A stretch of 64,000 nucleotides of DNA from Rhipicephalus microplus (Eukaryota > Arthropoda > Arachnida > Ixodida > Ixodidae), in NCBI RefSeq assembly GCF_043290135.1, contig NC_134710.1:1364001-1428000 (forward strand). The letters are read 5' to 3'. Numbering within the stretch: position 1 is the stretch's first letter; each line of letters opens with the position of its first letter. The notes under the pieces were generated by a model. That model worked only from the letters and a program-made list of their open reading frames with translations. It was not told the DNA's origin and did no database searches. Shown piece by piece: positions 31,296 through 42,190 of this stretch. The translations under genes were made by a program, and so were the position numbers.

Positions 31296-31646
31296 GAGCC
31301 CTATCAAGTAGCGCCAGAGCGACGTGTTTCGACAGATGATAGCGGTAGCGACGAATCCGACGAACCGCCACCATCACCACCACCAGCCGCACACATTAAG
31401 CAATTCTCCACAAAGCAGTACGCTGATGGCATTTTGCACGCCGCAGCGATCACATTAAAAAACTGGCATGCTTCTTGTGCTGACGCGACGGGAATCAAGC
31501 TACCATGGAAACACCACGTGGCCGCCCGTATGCACAACTGCACCAGTTTCCCTGCAGAGGCCACAAAAGCAGCCCCACTTTCCATGCTGTACTTATTTTA
31601 CCTTGTCGGCCACATGAAAACAAACAATAACATACATACTCGAAAT
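31296..31646 (+). CDS. Exon-like open frame, unidentified
   Basis: A 117-codon open stretch lies between a possible acceptor (AAAACTAG, ending 31295) and a good donor (CGAAAT then GTAAGC from 31647). The reading is acidic and then proline-rich (STDDSGSDESDEPPPSPPP), followed by FSTKQYADGILHAAAITLKNW and a region with Cys and His residues. The acceptor lacks a clear polypyrimidine tract. The frame would also end at a TAA near 31671 if unspliced. I do not recognise the protein. It may be a host exon or part of an unclassified transposon. Confidence 0.3.
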
Positions 31647-31647
31647 G

Positions 31648-32437
31648 TAAGCCCTCATTCCGGTGTGCTTTAAATAATTACAGCAAAGTTATTAAGACTT
31701 CATAATCGTGTTTTATGGCTTTGGCGCTAGGGGCGCGGCATGCCGGTTTTGGTTGCTTTTGAACGCGATTTAAAAATATAAACCCAACTCAGATCGCGAA
31801 AAGTATACTGTCACCTGTCCCCATAATTCATGCTCTTTTATTTTCCAACGAAATCTAATCCCCCGTTCAGGCCAGTTGTGGGTCTCTTTAACGAAATATT
31901 TATGGTGCAACTGAGACAAAGTAAAAAAAAACATAAGAGAAGACAGGATAGGGCACCAGATTAGTTTATTTTCCACACATCGCCTTGATATACATTTTTC
32001 TAGATATACACACAAAGATAGCGCAGCAAGGCAAGCAACCACAGAACAATCAAAGAACTATCACACAGCCCTATCTAAAAACAGGCATTCGTGCTTGTAC
32101 AGAGAGATCGAAGAGGTGCATTCGTCTCCCGTCTTTTGTATGCGATATGCCTCAAGTGCCAAGGTTTCCTTGTTTTTTCCTATTACACGAGTTTCTGAGA
32201 ACAGAGGTGTGTAGCCACTAGTGGTGACCTCGTTGCTGACCGTAACGGAAAATCACCGCGAGTTCAGGCTTAGCGAGCCATAGGGCCGCGTCTCCATCAC
32301 CTGCTCACGTGCAACGCACTGCTCCACGCGCACTCAACTAGCAAAGCGTTTAGCACAGCATCGCAAACAGACAGTGTTCGATATTAACAGAAACACACAA
32401 GCACTTAATTGCTTTTGGCGGCACCCCGAAGGACAGT
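31648..32437. other. No gene recognised
   Basis: Sequence upstream of the gypsy insertion. The last 200 bases are GC- and CpG-richer and continue, across the insertion, with the sequence after 37208. They would read as one block at the empty site. No motif supports a gene. Confidence 0.4.
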
Positions 32438-32442
32438 ACAAC

Positions 32443-32664
32443 TGTTACAATGTTGGCTCAAATGCAGCGCACCCACGCGACGCTGATAGTTGTGTTGAGC
32501 TTTGCAAACCTGGCACAGCGGCGGGGTGGCCGTTTTGGAAACAATAAAGACAGTTCGTTCTGAGCAAAGGGCTCAACATGTTCTCATGTTCTTCGCGGGC
32601 CTGATGGCCTACTGTTCACGGTAGTCAGTACCACCTGGCCATCCGTTAATCTAAACATGTAACA
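32443..32664 (+). repeat. 5' LTR of gypsy element
   Basis: Begins TGTTACAATG and ends CATGTAACA, so the LTR ends form a short inverted repeat (TGTTACA / TGTAACA). Same length (222 bp) as the 3' LTR. It contains an AATAAA (32543-32548) compatible with the retroelement polyadenylation signal. This is altered to ACAAAG-type sequence in the 3' LTR. Confidence 0.93.
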
Positions 32665-32734
32665 ACTGGCGAAGAGGATGAAAGAAAGTTTCATGTAAGT
32701 CTTCGTTCCCGCACCGCTCTGCCATCTGTTCACC

Positions 32735-33394
32735 ATGCCAAGTTTCGGCAATCTCGAGCCGTTCGAGGGGAGAGGAGACGACTGGCCCTGTTACGTGGAC
32801 CGGCTCCAAGCATTTTTTTTTGGCGAATGATGTCGCCCCAGACAACGTACAGCCGTGTTCATAAGCTGCTGCGGGCAGAAAATATATGCTTTGCTCCGCA
32901 ATTTGGTCAAGCCCGCCAAGCCCAGTGACAAGACGCTGTACGAGATTCTTCAAGTTCTTAGAAGCCATTTTTGTCCGAAGCCCTCTGTCGTCGTTCAGCG
33001 TTTTCGTTCCAACTCGCGCTTTCGCGCGGAAGGGGAATCCGTCAGCAATTTCATCGCATCACTAAAAAGCCTGTCCGAGCACTGCAACTTCGGGGCTGAA
33101 TTTGAAAACATGCTCCGCGACCGCGTCGTGTGTGGCAGAAACAATGTGGATGTCCAGACAAAACTTCAGGAAAAACCGGACCTCACCTTCGACGACGACG
33201 CACAGACCGCCCTGGCAATGGAAGCAGCAAAAAGGGACGCAAATGAGGTAGCGCAAGCGAACACAAACAGTGCTTTCTCGACTCACCTTGTCTTGTCAGG
33301 TTCCGGAGGCGTCACTTGCTACCGCTGCGGGGACGGACGTCTTGCATCAAAATGCAAGCACGTGAAGACAATCTGCAATTACTGCCACAAATGA
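32735..33394 (+). pseudogene. gag of gypsy element
   Basis: Starts MPSFGNLEPFEGRGDDWPCYVDRLQAFF at the ATG following CACC. A run of nine T (about 32811-32820) shifts the frame. The second frame (from about 32855) continues with KIYALLRNLVKPAKPSDKTL and FRSNSRFRAEGESVSNFIASL, a capsid-like helical region. It ends with a degenerate zinc knuckle (CYRCGDGRLASKC, where the expected His is gone) and CNYCHK. Gag would package the element RNA in particles. This copy cannot make a full product without frameshifting. Confidence 0.8.
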
Positions 33395-33402
33395 GGTTAT
33401 TT

Positions 33403-36400
33403 GGCGAAGGTGTGCAATTCGAGACGAAGGGACAGCCAGCCCAAAGCAACAGCCCTACCAAGGCACGTTCGTTCTCGGCTTGCAGTTCATCGCCGTCGAG
33501 TAACTGTCATCGTGTTAATACTGTGCGCAAGCAGGACGCTGCTATTACTTCATCTTACGAAATTTTTGACATGTGGCCGGTCGACTACGCCACGACGCCC
33601 CCGCCTTTCACCGTCACTGTTGACGTTTGCGGCAAGCCGCTTCGCATGGAAGTGGACATGGGGGTAGGTGTCTCTGTCATGGCCAAGTCACGTCTTCTTC
33701 AGCTTTTGCCTTCGGTTCCTGTGCAGCCGTCGCAAGTGCTTCTGCGAAGCTATTCCGGAGAACTAAAAAAAGTTCAGGGCAAAGCTGACGTCAGTGTGAA
33801 GTTTCATGGCAGGGAGGCCGACCTACCTATTTGTCTGACCAGAGACGGATCGCCCACTCTTCTTGGATGCAACTGGATGCGTGAGCTGGGCATCGGCGTC
33901 TCCGACGTAGAAGTGAACATCCACAAACTTTCCGACGTCAAACACCTAGTCCAAGACTACACCGAAGTGTTTGAAGAAGTCCTGGGTACAGTCAAGGGTG
34001 TTAAAGCTTCTCTACATGTTCCTTCAAATGCTCCACTTCGGTTCATCAAGCCACGTCCACTGCCATATGCCTTGACAGATGGAGTAACTAAAAAAATCCA
34101 TAGACTAAGAAGAGATTTCGTTCTTGTTCCAGTCAAGACAGCAAAGTGGGCTGCACTTATTGTTCCTGTGACGAAAAGGGATGGACGCATCAGAATCTGT
34201 GGAGACTTTGGTGTCACCATAAACCCAGTGGCAACAGCAGAGCAATACCCCATTCCAAGGATCGAGGACCTGTGGACTGTGCTTGCTGGAGGTCAGAAAT
34301 TCACACAACTGGATTTGCGAGATGCGTACCAGTAAGTTGTCCTTGATGAGGCCTCTAGGGAGTACGTCACTATTTCGATGCATATGGGATTATTTCAGTA
34401 CACCCGGTTGCCTTTTGGCGTCTCATCTGCTCCTGCCATATTTCAGCGTGGGATGGAGAACTTGTTCAGGGGACTGCCCCATGTAGCAGTCTATTTTGAC
34501 GACATTCTTGTGACTGGCGCAAATGATGCTGAGCACCTTCGCAACCTTTGTGCTGTACTTAGCAAGTTTCAGAAATCTGGCCTCAAGCTGAAACTTGAAA
34601 ACTGTCACTTCTTCGTGCCACAAGTTGAGTATCTCGGGCGCATCATCAGCAAGGAAGGCTTTTCCCCTAATGCTGACAAGGTAGCAGCCAGTCTGCATGC
34701 ACCTGTGCCTCAGGATGTCAGGGAACTTCTTGGGAGTTGTTAACTTCTACAGGCGCTTCTTACCAAATCTTTCGTCACTCCTTCGTCCGCTGCACTTGCT
34801 TCTTTATGAAGGGAAGAAGTGGGAGTGAGGACATGAACAACAAAATGCATTCAATGCCTGCAAGCACTTGGTGACATCAGCTCCAGTTCTTGTGCATTTC
34901 AACCATGCTAGGCCTGTCTGCCTCAGCTGTGACGCATCGCCTTATGGTATAGGTGCAGTTCTGGCGCACAAAGATGCTGATGGCTTGGAACATCCCATTG
35001 CTTTTGCCTCGAGGAGCTTGTCAAAAGCAGAACAAAACTACAGTCAACTCGACAAGGAGGCACTGGCTTTAGTGTTTGGTGTGGATCAGTTCCACCAGTA
35101 CTTGTGGGGCATCTTAATCGAAGCACACACTGACCACAACCCACTTCTTGGACTGCTGGGTGCCAACAAGCCCGTTCCCAAGCAAGCTTCGCCTCGAGTG
35201 GTCAGGTGGGCTCTGAAGCTTTCTGCTTACAAGTACGAACTTGTATACAAGCCTGGCAAAGAGCTCGGCCACGCTGATGCTCTTAGTAGACTGCCTCTCC
35301 CAACTGACACTACTGTATTACCACGACCTGCTGAAATCTTCTTGCTAGAGGAGGCATATCCGAGACTCCTTTCACCAGGTGTTGTGGCCAAAGCCACACG
35401 AAATGACCCAGTTCTGGGCCATGTTGTTCTTGCTGTTCTGAAAGGAGAAAGCCTCCCAGTAGGACCAGAGTGGAACCTTTTCAATGCCAGAAGCTCAGAA
35501 CTCAGTCTCCATAAGGGTTGCCTACTCTGGGGTCAAGATTAGTGATCTCAACGTCATTGCAGGCCCAAGTTCTTGGTGTTCTTTATGCCAGCCACCCGCG
35601 TATCGAGAAGAGCAAGATAATTGCCAGGAGCCATGTTTGGTGGCCAGGCATTGACAATGACATTGCCAACAGCGTGAAGAGCTGCGCTACGTGCCAGACT
35701 CAACATCGAGCTGCACAGCCGGTTCAGCAGACGCTGTGGCCTTTTCCACAGCGACCCTGGTCAAGGCTTCACATTGATTTTGGGCGACCATTCCTAGGTC
35801 ACACATTCTTGATTATTGTGGATGCGTTCTCAAAGTGGATAGAAGTCTTTCCTGTGTCTTCCACATCTGTAGAAGCTACCATTTCTGCATTGAGAATTGC
35901 ATTCACTCAGCATGGCCTGATGATTGATTGATATGTGGGGTTTAACGTCCCAAAACCACCATATGATTATGAGAGACGCCGTAGTAGAGGGCTCCAGAAA
36001 TTTTGACCACCTGGGGTTCTTTAACGTGCACCCAAATCTGAGCACAGGGGCCTACATTTCCGCCTCCATCGGAAATGCAGCCGCCGCAGCCGGGATTCGA
36101 TCCCGCGACCTGCGGGTCGGCAGCCGAGTATTCACCAGTGCCCAGTACCTTGAGTTCTTAACTCGAAATGGAATACGCCACATGCTTGTACCGCCGTATC
36201 ACCCTGCCTCAAATGGTGCAGCTGAACGAGTTGTACAAACTGTGAAGAACAAACTCAAGAAGTCCGGTTCTGGGAACTTCTAAATGCAGATCTCCAGGTT
36301 TCTGTTCCACTATAGGACCACACCACATGAAGCGACAGGTCGGCCACCGTGTGAACTCTTGACAGGAAGAATGTTCAAGACTCCCTTGAATGTCCTCAGG

Positions 36401-36889
36401 CCAAACCTGCTGGCATCTGCATTCCTAAAACAACTCAAGCAGAAGTTGTATGCTGACAGAGGGTCCCGGCAGGCTCCATCACTGCAGCCAGGTGATGATG
36501 TGTACGCCCGACTCTTTCGCAGGGGTACAACCTGGGTGCCTGCCAGTGTAGTCACTCCGTCATCAGCCAGTGTCCGTTTTGAAGATGGCACCTTGGGAAA
36601 CCGACACAGCGACCACTTGCGCCTTGTGCAGACAGAAACATTGGCTTCTCCTGAAACTGCTATCGCTGCAGCTTCACTACAGCTGGAGCCACCGCTTCTC
36701 CACGCACCAGCCGTTCCGGAAGTGCCTCATCAGGAACAGCTAACTGGAACTAGCTTCTCTGGGAGTAGCTGTGCCACGCAGAGCGACGGGACTGCGCTCA
36801 ACAGTGGTGTGCATGTGAACAGTGACTCTGTCGTGCCTACGCCTAGCACGCTGAAGTTGCGACGTGGTACGAGGACTAGAAACCAGTGA
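33403..36889 (+). pseudogene. pol of gypsy element: protease, RT, RNase H, integrase
   Basis: Domain order is protease, RT, RNase H, integrase. Protease: the active site reads Val-Asp-Met-Gly in place of the usual Asp-Thr-Gly/Ser-Gly (about 33652-33663). RT: motifs at 34170-34330 (ICGDFGVTINP, LDLRDAYQ followed by a stop) and 34378-34520 (LPFGVSSAPAIFQRGM and an intact YFDDILV). After more stops (34741-34830), RNase H follows (CDASPYGIGAVL...NYSQLDKEALALVFGV...TDHNPL) and ends in GHADALSRL. Integrase: zinc part (HPRIEKSKIIARSHVWWPG...CATCQ) and first catalytic Asp region (LHIDFGRPF). The segment with the second catalytic Asp is missing at the Ruka insertion. The Glu region (HPASNGAAERVVQTVK) and C-terminal part follow. 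Clearly dead. Confidence 0.9.
35922..36130 (-). mobile_element. Ruka-type SINE inside the gypsy integrase
   Basis: Minus-strand copy from the TGATTGATTGAT tail to CAGCCGAGTA. It has lost its tRNA-like 5' head (the family normally continues CCTTAGCCACTAGACCACC). Adjoining integrase sequence resumes directly with FTSAQYLEF. About ten codons that should carry the second catalytic Asp are absent and no TSD is present, so a deletion took out the SINE head and neighbouring integrase sequence. Confidence 0.9.
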
Positions 36890-36981
36890 ATACGCCTAGC
36901 ACGCTGAAGTTTTGACGTGGTACGAGGACTAGAAACCAGTGAATAGGTACTCCTCGTAGTCTTCCTCCTAAGAGGGAGGAG

Positions 36982-37203
36982 TGTTACAATGTTGGCTCAA
37001 ATGCATCACCCCCTCGCGGCGCTGATGTGTTGAGCTGTGCAAGCCTGGCATAGCGAAGGGGTGGCCGTTTTGGAAACAACAAAGACAGTTCGTTCTGGGC
37101 AAAGGGCTCAACATGTTCTCATGTTCTTCGCGGGCCTGATGGCCTACTTACTGTTTACGATAGTCCGTACCGCCTGGCCATCAGTTAATCTACACATGTA
37201 ACA
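36982..37203 (+). repeat. 3' LTR of gypsy element
   Basis: TGTTACAATG to CATGTAACA, 222 bp, directly after the polypurine tract and followed by the ACAAC TSD. It differs from the 5' LTR by a 4-bp gap in the first 50 bases, a compensating small insertion near TACTTACTG, and scattered substitutions. Confidence 0.93.
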
Positions 37204-37449
37204 ACAACGTCCCCTCCTGGGATGCGCTGAGCATAGGCTCCCGCACGCCGAAGTTCACGAAATAAGGCAGACCGCAAGCACGTCGCAGCTGGCAATGGCG
37301 AGCTTTCCCACGCTGGTCAGAGAAACTTTCCCTCGCGGCTATGCTGCACACTCTTGCTATGGGTACTGGGCTTGAAGATTAAAGTTCGACGGAAGCCCAT
37401 CTGGTCGGGATGATACATGGTTGAAGGTAAAAAACCTGGAGGCACTGTG

Positions 37450-39565
37450 CCGACCAAAGTAAAGGTTTAAACAAAAAAACACAGAAAAAAGGAGTTTCGG
37501 CTTTCACACGAAACCCTTCTTCTCAGTGAAATGAAAACATGTGTAAAGCAGTTCGCCTCATGTATGTTTCAATATATCACGCAGGCAGCGAGCATATACT
37601 AATGGCAGATTACCATCGCTCCTGTTTAAAGTTCGCGGAGTGATTTGTATCAGGAGTGAAAGTTGACCCCACTCAGTGTGATGAGGCCCGCACATGCATG
37701 GTGTGGGTTCTTTCGAGATTCCGGGCACCTGCGTCGCCTTCCTTATCTTCAGTGGAGCGTCAAGCGGTCAGGAGGTTTCGTGGCAACCATGAGCTCGAGA
37801 TCCTTCCCGCTGGCAAAGGAAACGCACCTGTTCTGCTTGGCAGAACCAACTACTCGCGGAAGATGTTGACACTGATACAGGATACAAACACATACGTGCC
37901 TCTCGACTGTGATCCGACGCCCAAGGTGCAAAAAGACTTCCAAAGACTCATGGCAGATGTCTTCCGTGTGGTTCCCCCTGAACGCAAGTCAATGTACTTC
38001 ACCTTACTTTGTCGCAATGGTTCAGCACCGGCTTTGTACGGCCTGCCCCAAAGTCCACAAGCCAGGCGCTCCCATGCGCCCAATCGTAGATTTTACACGC
38101 TCACCCCTGCACAAGCTATCAGGATTTCTGTATCGTGTCATTTCACCTCTTGTAAAACACCGCGGCACCCACATCCACAACTCATACGACTTAATGGACA
38201 AAGACCGTGACGTCACCCTCGATGAAGATGATATTTTAGTGCCCTTTGACATGAAATCGCTTTTTACCAGTGTGCCCGCAGAACTGGCTGTGGATGTATG
38301 TAGGACAGCTCTGGAGTTGGATGCACATCTAGGAGAAAGATCGCCAGTGGACTTACCGGACTTAGTTCGGCTTTTACGGTTCTGTTTATCGAATATGCAT
38401 TTTACTTTCGGAAAACAAGTTGAACAAACAGATCCACGGTACGGCTATGGGTGCTTCTATATCAGTGACCGCTGCTCATTTGACTGTGGAAGCGATTCAA
38501 AGTGAAGCCGCCTCCACATTCAGTCCAGCTCCGAAGATGTTTTTCCGCCATGCGGACGACGCTTTTTGCATCATTCACCAAAAGGCAGTTCAAACGTTCA
38601 TTTTACACCTGAACAGCATGGAAGCAGCAATTCAATTCACAGTGGAGATGGAAGTCGAAGAAAAGCTCCTGTTTTTTTATATGCTCACTGGAAGAAAAGG
38701 GCCCACTTTGTCGTTTGCGTGTCTAGGAAGACGACTGACACAGGTTGTTACTTCCATTTTGATAGCATACAGCCCGCTTCGCACAAAAGAGCCGTGGTTT
38801 CTACATTTCTATGACACGCGCAAAAAATCTGCACAAGAAGAGAAGACTAGGCAGCCGACGTGCTTGGTGCAGCGTGAATTGTCGACCTGTGGCTATCCAA
38901 ATTCCTTCTTGAACGCTGTCGAACAACAAATTTCACGTCCACAATGTCCCTGTGCTGCATCTCGTGAAAAGCGTGCAGGAATACCGTATATTCCCTCCAT
39001 AAGCGAACCCCTCGGTCGTATTCTGCGTTCCTGCGACGTCCATGTGGCACATGTTCCAGACCAAAAGCTACGACAATCACTTGTAAATGTGAAAGACATT
39101 AACCAAAGTAGAGTTCCCTGGTGTGGTGTACACTGTCCCGTGCGGGGATCGTGACAATGTGTATATCGGTGAAAGTGGTGACTTTGAACAGTGCCTCAAA
39201 CAGCACATTTACGACGTTAAGAAAGAAAATGTTAAATCCAGTTCCTTGGCTGAGCATGCGTCAGGTGGTCAAATAATCGATTGGGGGCAAAGCACGTGTT
39301 CTCGCTAGAGAAAAAGGACTGTCACAGCGTCTTTATCTTGAGTCACTCCCTATACAAACCACTCTGCGCACTTTAAACAGGAGCGATGGTAATCTGTTAG
39401 TATATGCGCACTGCCTGCGTGATAGATTGAAACATACTTAAGGCGAACTGCTTTACACATGTTTTCATTTCACTGTGAACAAGGCTTCCATGTGGGCACC
39501 GAAACATTTTTCTCCCGTGTTTTTTCTCTTTTTAAACTTTTGCCACTGCGTCTGGTCGCGAGAGT
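37450..39565 (+). mobile_element. Penelope-like element with inverted terminal repeats
   Basis: The coding region is flanked by about 190-bp arms in inverted orientation: 37450-37645 and the reverse complement of 39366-39565. They share CAGTGAAATGAAAACATGTG, then TAAAGCAGTTCGCCT and ACCATCGCTCCTGTTTAAAG. Inverted terminal repeats of this sort are known from Penelope-type elements. The first PLE in this window (8.6-11.8 kb) instead has direct repeats. Confidence 0.82.
37695..39350 (+). pseudogene. Penelope-like RT / GIY-YIG endonuclease, frameshifted
   Basis: The first frame covers the N-terminal part (LLGRTNYSRKMLTLIQDTNTYVP...) and ends at ALYGLPQS. A frameshift leads to KVHKPGAPMRPIVDFTRSPL, then FDMKSLFTSVP (first catalytic Asp region). 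A second shift at about 38420 leads to NKQIHGTAMGASIS. FFRHADDAFCIIH follows, so the catalytic box reads HADD rather than YVDD, keeping both Asp. The C-terminal frames give CAASREKRAGIPYIPSISEP and, at 39115-39270, VVYTVPCGDRDNVYIGESGD with LAEHA. That is the GIY-YIG endonuclease (Val-Tyr ... Tyr-Ile-Gly). It belongs to a different PLE lineage from the one at 8.6 kb. Confidence 0.87.
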
Positions 39566-40451
39566 TGGGGCAAACCTCGTATGCATAGGCCTTAGTGCAG
39601 TATGACCACGCCAAGCACTAGGCACGACTGTTTGGCTTATTGCACGGTACCGAAGCTAATACACAGGTAAAATGCCCGCTGGGGATGCCTAAGCCCCCAG
39701 GCAGGCTACAATCCGGCGATTGACCATTTGCGGGAAAACTACTGCCCATGAGCAGTACGGCACAGGTAGCGCCCTCTGAAGACATTTTGGTTAGAAAACA
39801 TCAGCCCAGCGGGCCGCTGGTCATACATTCGTGTGCCATGGTTAAGCGACCTTGCTTTCGTACTTAGAGCAAATATGCCAGCACGCTGCGCGAGTTATTT
39901 TATTGGTATATAAGAATGAAGAGCTGGGCCGAATAGTTCATGTTTAGGTGAGAGAACCTATGAAAACTACCTGTGACGCTGTGCGATTAGTTGTGCTTTC
40001 ATTGTCCTTTTCTTTAGTTCTCGCTGGTTTTTCTAGCAGCTAAATCGGGAAATGAGTGCTAACTTTGACCGGTTCTCGTCAGCAAGGCTACGTGCTGAAA
40101 AAAAGATGCTCGGATAACGGCATGTGAAATGTTGGCGGAAGAGGAAAAAACCTTCATTGAAACAGAGGAGTGTGATGCACGCGGCTAACCGTGGGTGCCG
40201 AACCAACATCCTCGGGTCTTTTTAGTGTAGCACGGCAGTCACAACCTCGCGTATATAAGCACTTCTAATATACCGCACAATACAGTTGCCGTTAGTACAC
40301 GAGAATGCGCTCTCACATATCTGCGCGAACCATGATTTGAGATAAAAGCACGTGTAATTTAATATACACAATGGTAACAGCTGGATCCATAGCAGCTTTA
40401 TGTATAGTAGGGAAAACTCCTGTTGCGTGAAGGAATCGTAATGTTGCATAT
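39566..40451. other. No gene recognised; two TATA-like sites
   Basis: TATA-like GGTATATAAGAATG near 39905-39918 and GCGTATATAAGCAC near 40248-40261. Either could be an LTR or promoter remnant, but no matching second LTR was found. Confidence 0.35.
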
Positions 40452-40806
40452 TGTCACGGGGTCGTGACGTGGCCGAAGACAGGAGACTTCGTGTTGGGAT
40501 TTAACTGTTTATTTGAGCAAACCTGTGCCCGGTAAACGGAAAATCCGATTACAGCAGCAGTCTCGCACAGATAGCAGTCTCGGACTGATAGCGGCGAACG
40601 GAGCGTCGGCCTTCAACTGACAAGCGGCGAAGCGCGTCGGCATTTATACTCTTGCCGTCGAATGTTCTAGCGTTATCGCTGGCGGTGGCGTAGGTTCCAG
40701 AACAATCTGTACCGTTCGCACAGTGGGCGTGATCTTATCGAAATGATCTACTACAGTCCGGAACCTTCTTGAAAACTGCAGGCGCGGTTTGCGCTGAGAA
40801 TCGTGT
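40452..40806 (-). repeat. LTR-like fragment (solo or truncated LTR)
   Basis: Starts at the low side with TGTCACGGGGTCGTGACGTG, so on the minus strand it ends CACGTCACGACCCCGTGACA, an LTR-like CA end. A minus-strand TATA (GAGTATAAATGCCG) lies near 40645-40658. The sequence resembles LTRs of tick retrotransposons as I remember them. The high-coordinate end is cut off near 40806. No internal region or second LTR here. Confidence 0.45.
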
Positions 40807-41399
40807 GGTGTTTTGGGACGATAACAAAAACTTGGGAAATGGAACGTGGCAATATTAAGGAAGTGTATCTTCTCACTGATACTATTCTACTCGAGAGCAC
40901 ATTGACGCATATTCATTTACATGGTAATTTGACACTTTCGGGATTTATATTAGAGACGCTTATAGTAGAGTGTACTAGAAACGCTTGTGGTACACTATAC
41001 CATTATATAAAAATGTCTCTCCCGGTAACACAGTAGCAGCGCATTCAGATGTTTCAAGAATCTACTTCAAGTATCTCACATAGTGTTCTTCCTTGAAGGA
41101 GCAGGCGGGAAGAGCCTGGCGAACAGTCGAGGTACCAATGTGCAGGTCTCACCTTAATTGGTCGTTGTTCAGGCTGAAATGCGAGAAATCCTCTCCACAC
41201 AGTTTACACAAACGTAAATGAAATGTTTTCTTCCTTTACCATGTTCTTTCAATAATAGGCACGCATTTTTGGTACTAAAGCAACAAAAACAAGCGCACGT
41301 TCACTGCTAAACACTAATTTGAGCATGTTAGCTGGCAAAAACATTTCCAACCAAATTCACAAGTGCAGCTTTTCTGTTTCCATTACAGAGGGCACTCAC
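40807..41399. other. No gene recognised
   Basis: AT-rich sequence. The first bases (GTGGTGTTTTGGGACGATAAC, about 40804-40824) resemble the Ruka 3' end, but the similarity is too short to call a copy. Confidence 0.4.
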
Positions 41400-42190
41400 T
41401 TTTCCGCAAGGTGATATGGGATGGACATCATTTCAGGGCAGGTAAGCTAGCAGTAGGATAAAATTTAAAAAGCGATTGAGAGAAATGGCGGAGGAGCATT
41501 GGGCTAGGAAGGTTTTCAGCTACTTGTACATGAGGAATGTCGATACAAAATAGAGGAAGTGAACCAGAAAATTGACGGGTAAATACTTGGAGAAGATCGA
41601 GGGACCAAACCAAAAAGAATTATTGGTTAAGAAGAAGGTGAAGGAAACGGAGACCGAAATGTGGAGAATTGGCATGATTAAAAACTCCGCGCTAGAGATC
41701 TATCGAACTATTAAGCAGGAAATTGCCAAGGAAAGGATCTGTAATAATACTCGGGATAGTTCTTCACTGTTTGAGGCCAGGACCGGAGTATTGCAAACCA
41801 AGACTTATCGGGCCAAATACGAAGGGGTAGACACGGTATGCTGTACATGTGTAAAGGAGGAGGAAACTGCCGAACACCTGATAATGTTCTGTAATGGGCT
41901 CCACCCTATAGTTCAGGATGATGGTGCAGAGTTTTTTGAAGCACTTGGGTTTAGAGACAGGGAGGACAAAATAGACTTTAAGTGGGTAGAATTAACTATA
42001 AGGTTATCTGATTGGTGGCTAAAATCAAGGCACGAGTGAAAATTAAAGCCTTCACTGCAAAAGTCCTCAACTTCACTATTTAAAGGAAAAAAAAAGATAA
42101 ATCTAGTTGTTGGTTCATTAACTATTACGGCTATGTGGCATTAGCCGCCGCCCGATCTAAAGGGTACCGCCATATCAATCCATCTATTCA
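41400..42190 (+). pseudogene. LINE 3' end: C-terminal ORF2 fragment plus 3' UTR
   Basis: A 155-codon frame (41572-42039) ends in a cysteine/histidine motif, CCTCVKEEETAEHLIMFC, of the sort at the C-terminus of many non-LTR ORF2 proteins, followed by WVELTIRLSDWWLKSR. After the stop come an A-run and a 3' UTR (CTAGTTGTTGGTTCATTAAC ... CTATGTGGCATTAGCCGCC) that ends in ATCCATCTATTCAT-type short repeats near 42190. No RT motif remains, so this is a heavily 5'-truncated insertion. The preceding bases to 41400 carry further decayed ORF sequence. Confidence 0.7.

Larger units (their letters stand above)
32438..37208 (+). mobile_element. Ty3/gypsy LTR retrotransposon, complete outline, decayed
   Basis: A 5-bp TSD (ACAAC at 32438-32442 and 37204-37208) encloses two 222-bp LTRs, a TGG-starting primer-binding region just after the 5' LTR (about 32666), gag, pol, and a polypurine tract (AAGAGGGAGGAG, 36970-36981) just before the 3' LTR. 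By eye the LTRs differ at roughly 20 positions plus small indels, so the insertion is old. A Ruka SINE later landed in the integrase region. Confidence 0.93.

Noticed and set aside
40804..40824. Possible Ruka 3' end
   Set aside because: About 20 bases of similarity only; too short to distinguish from chance.
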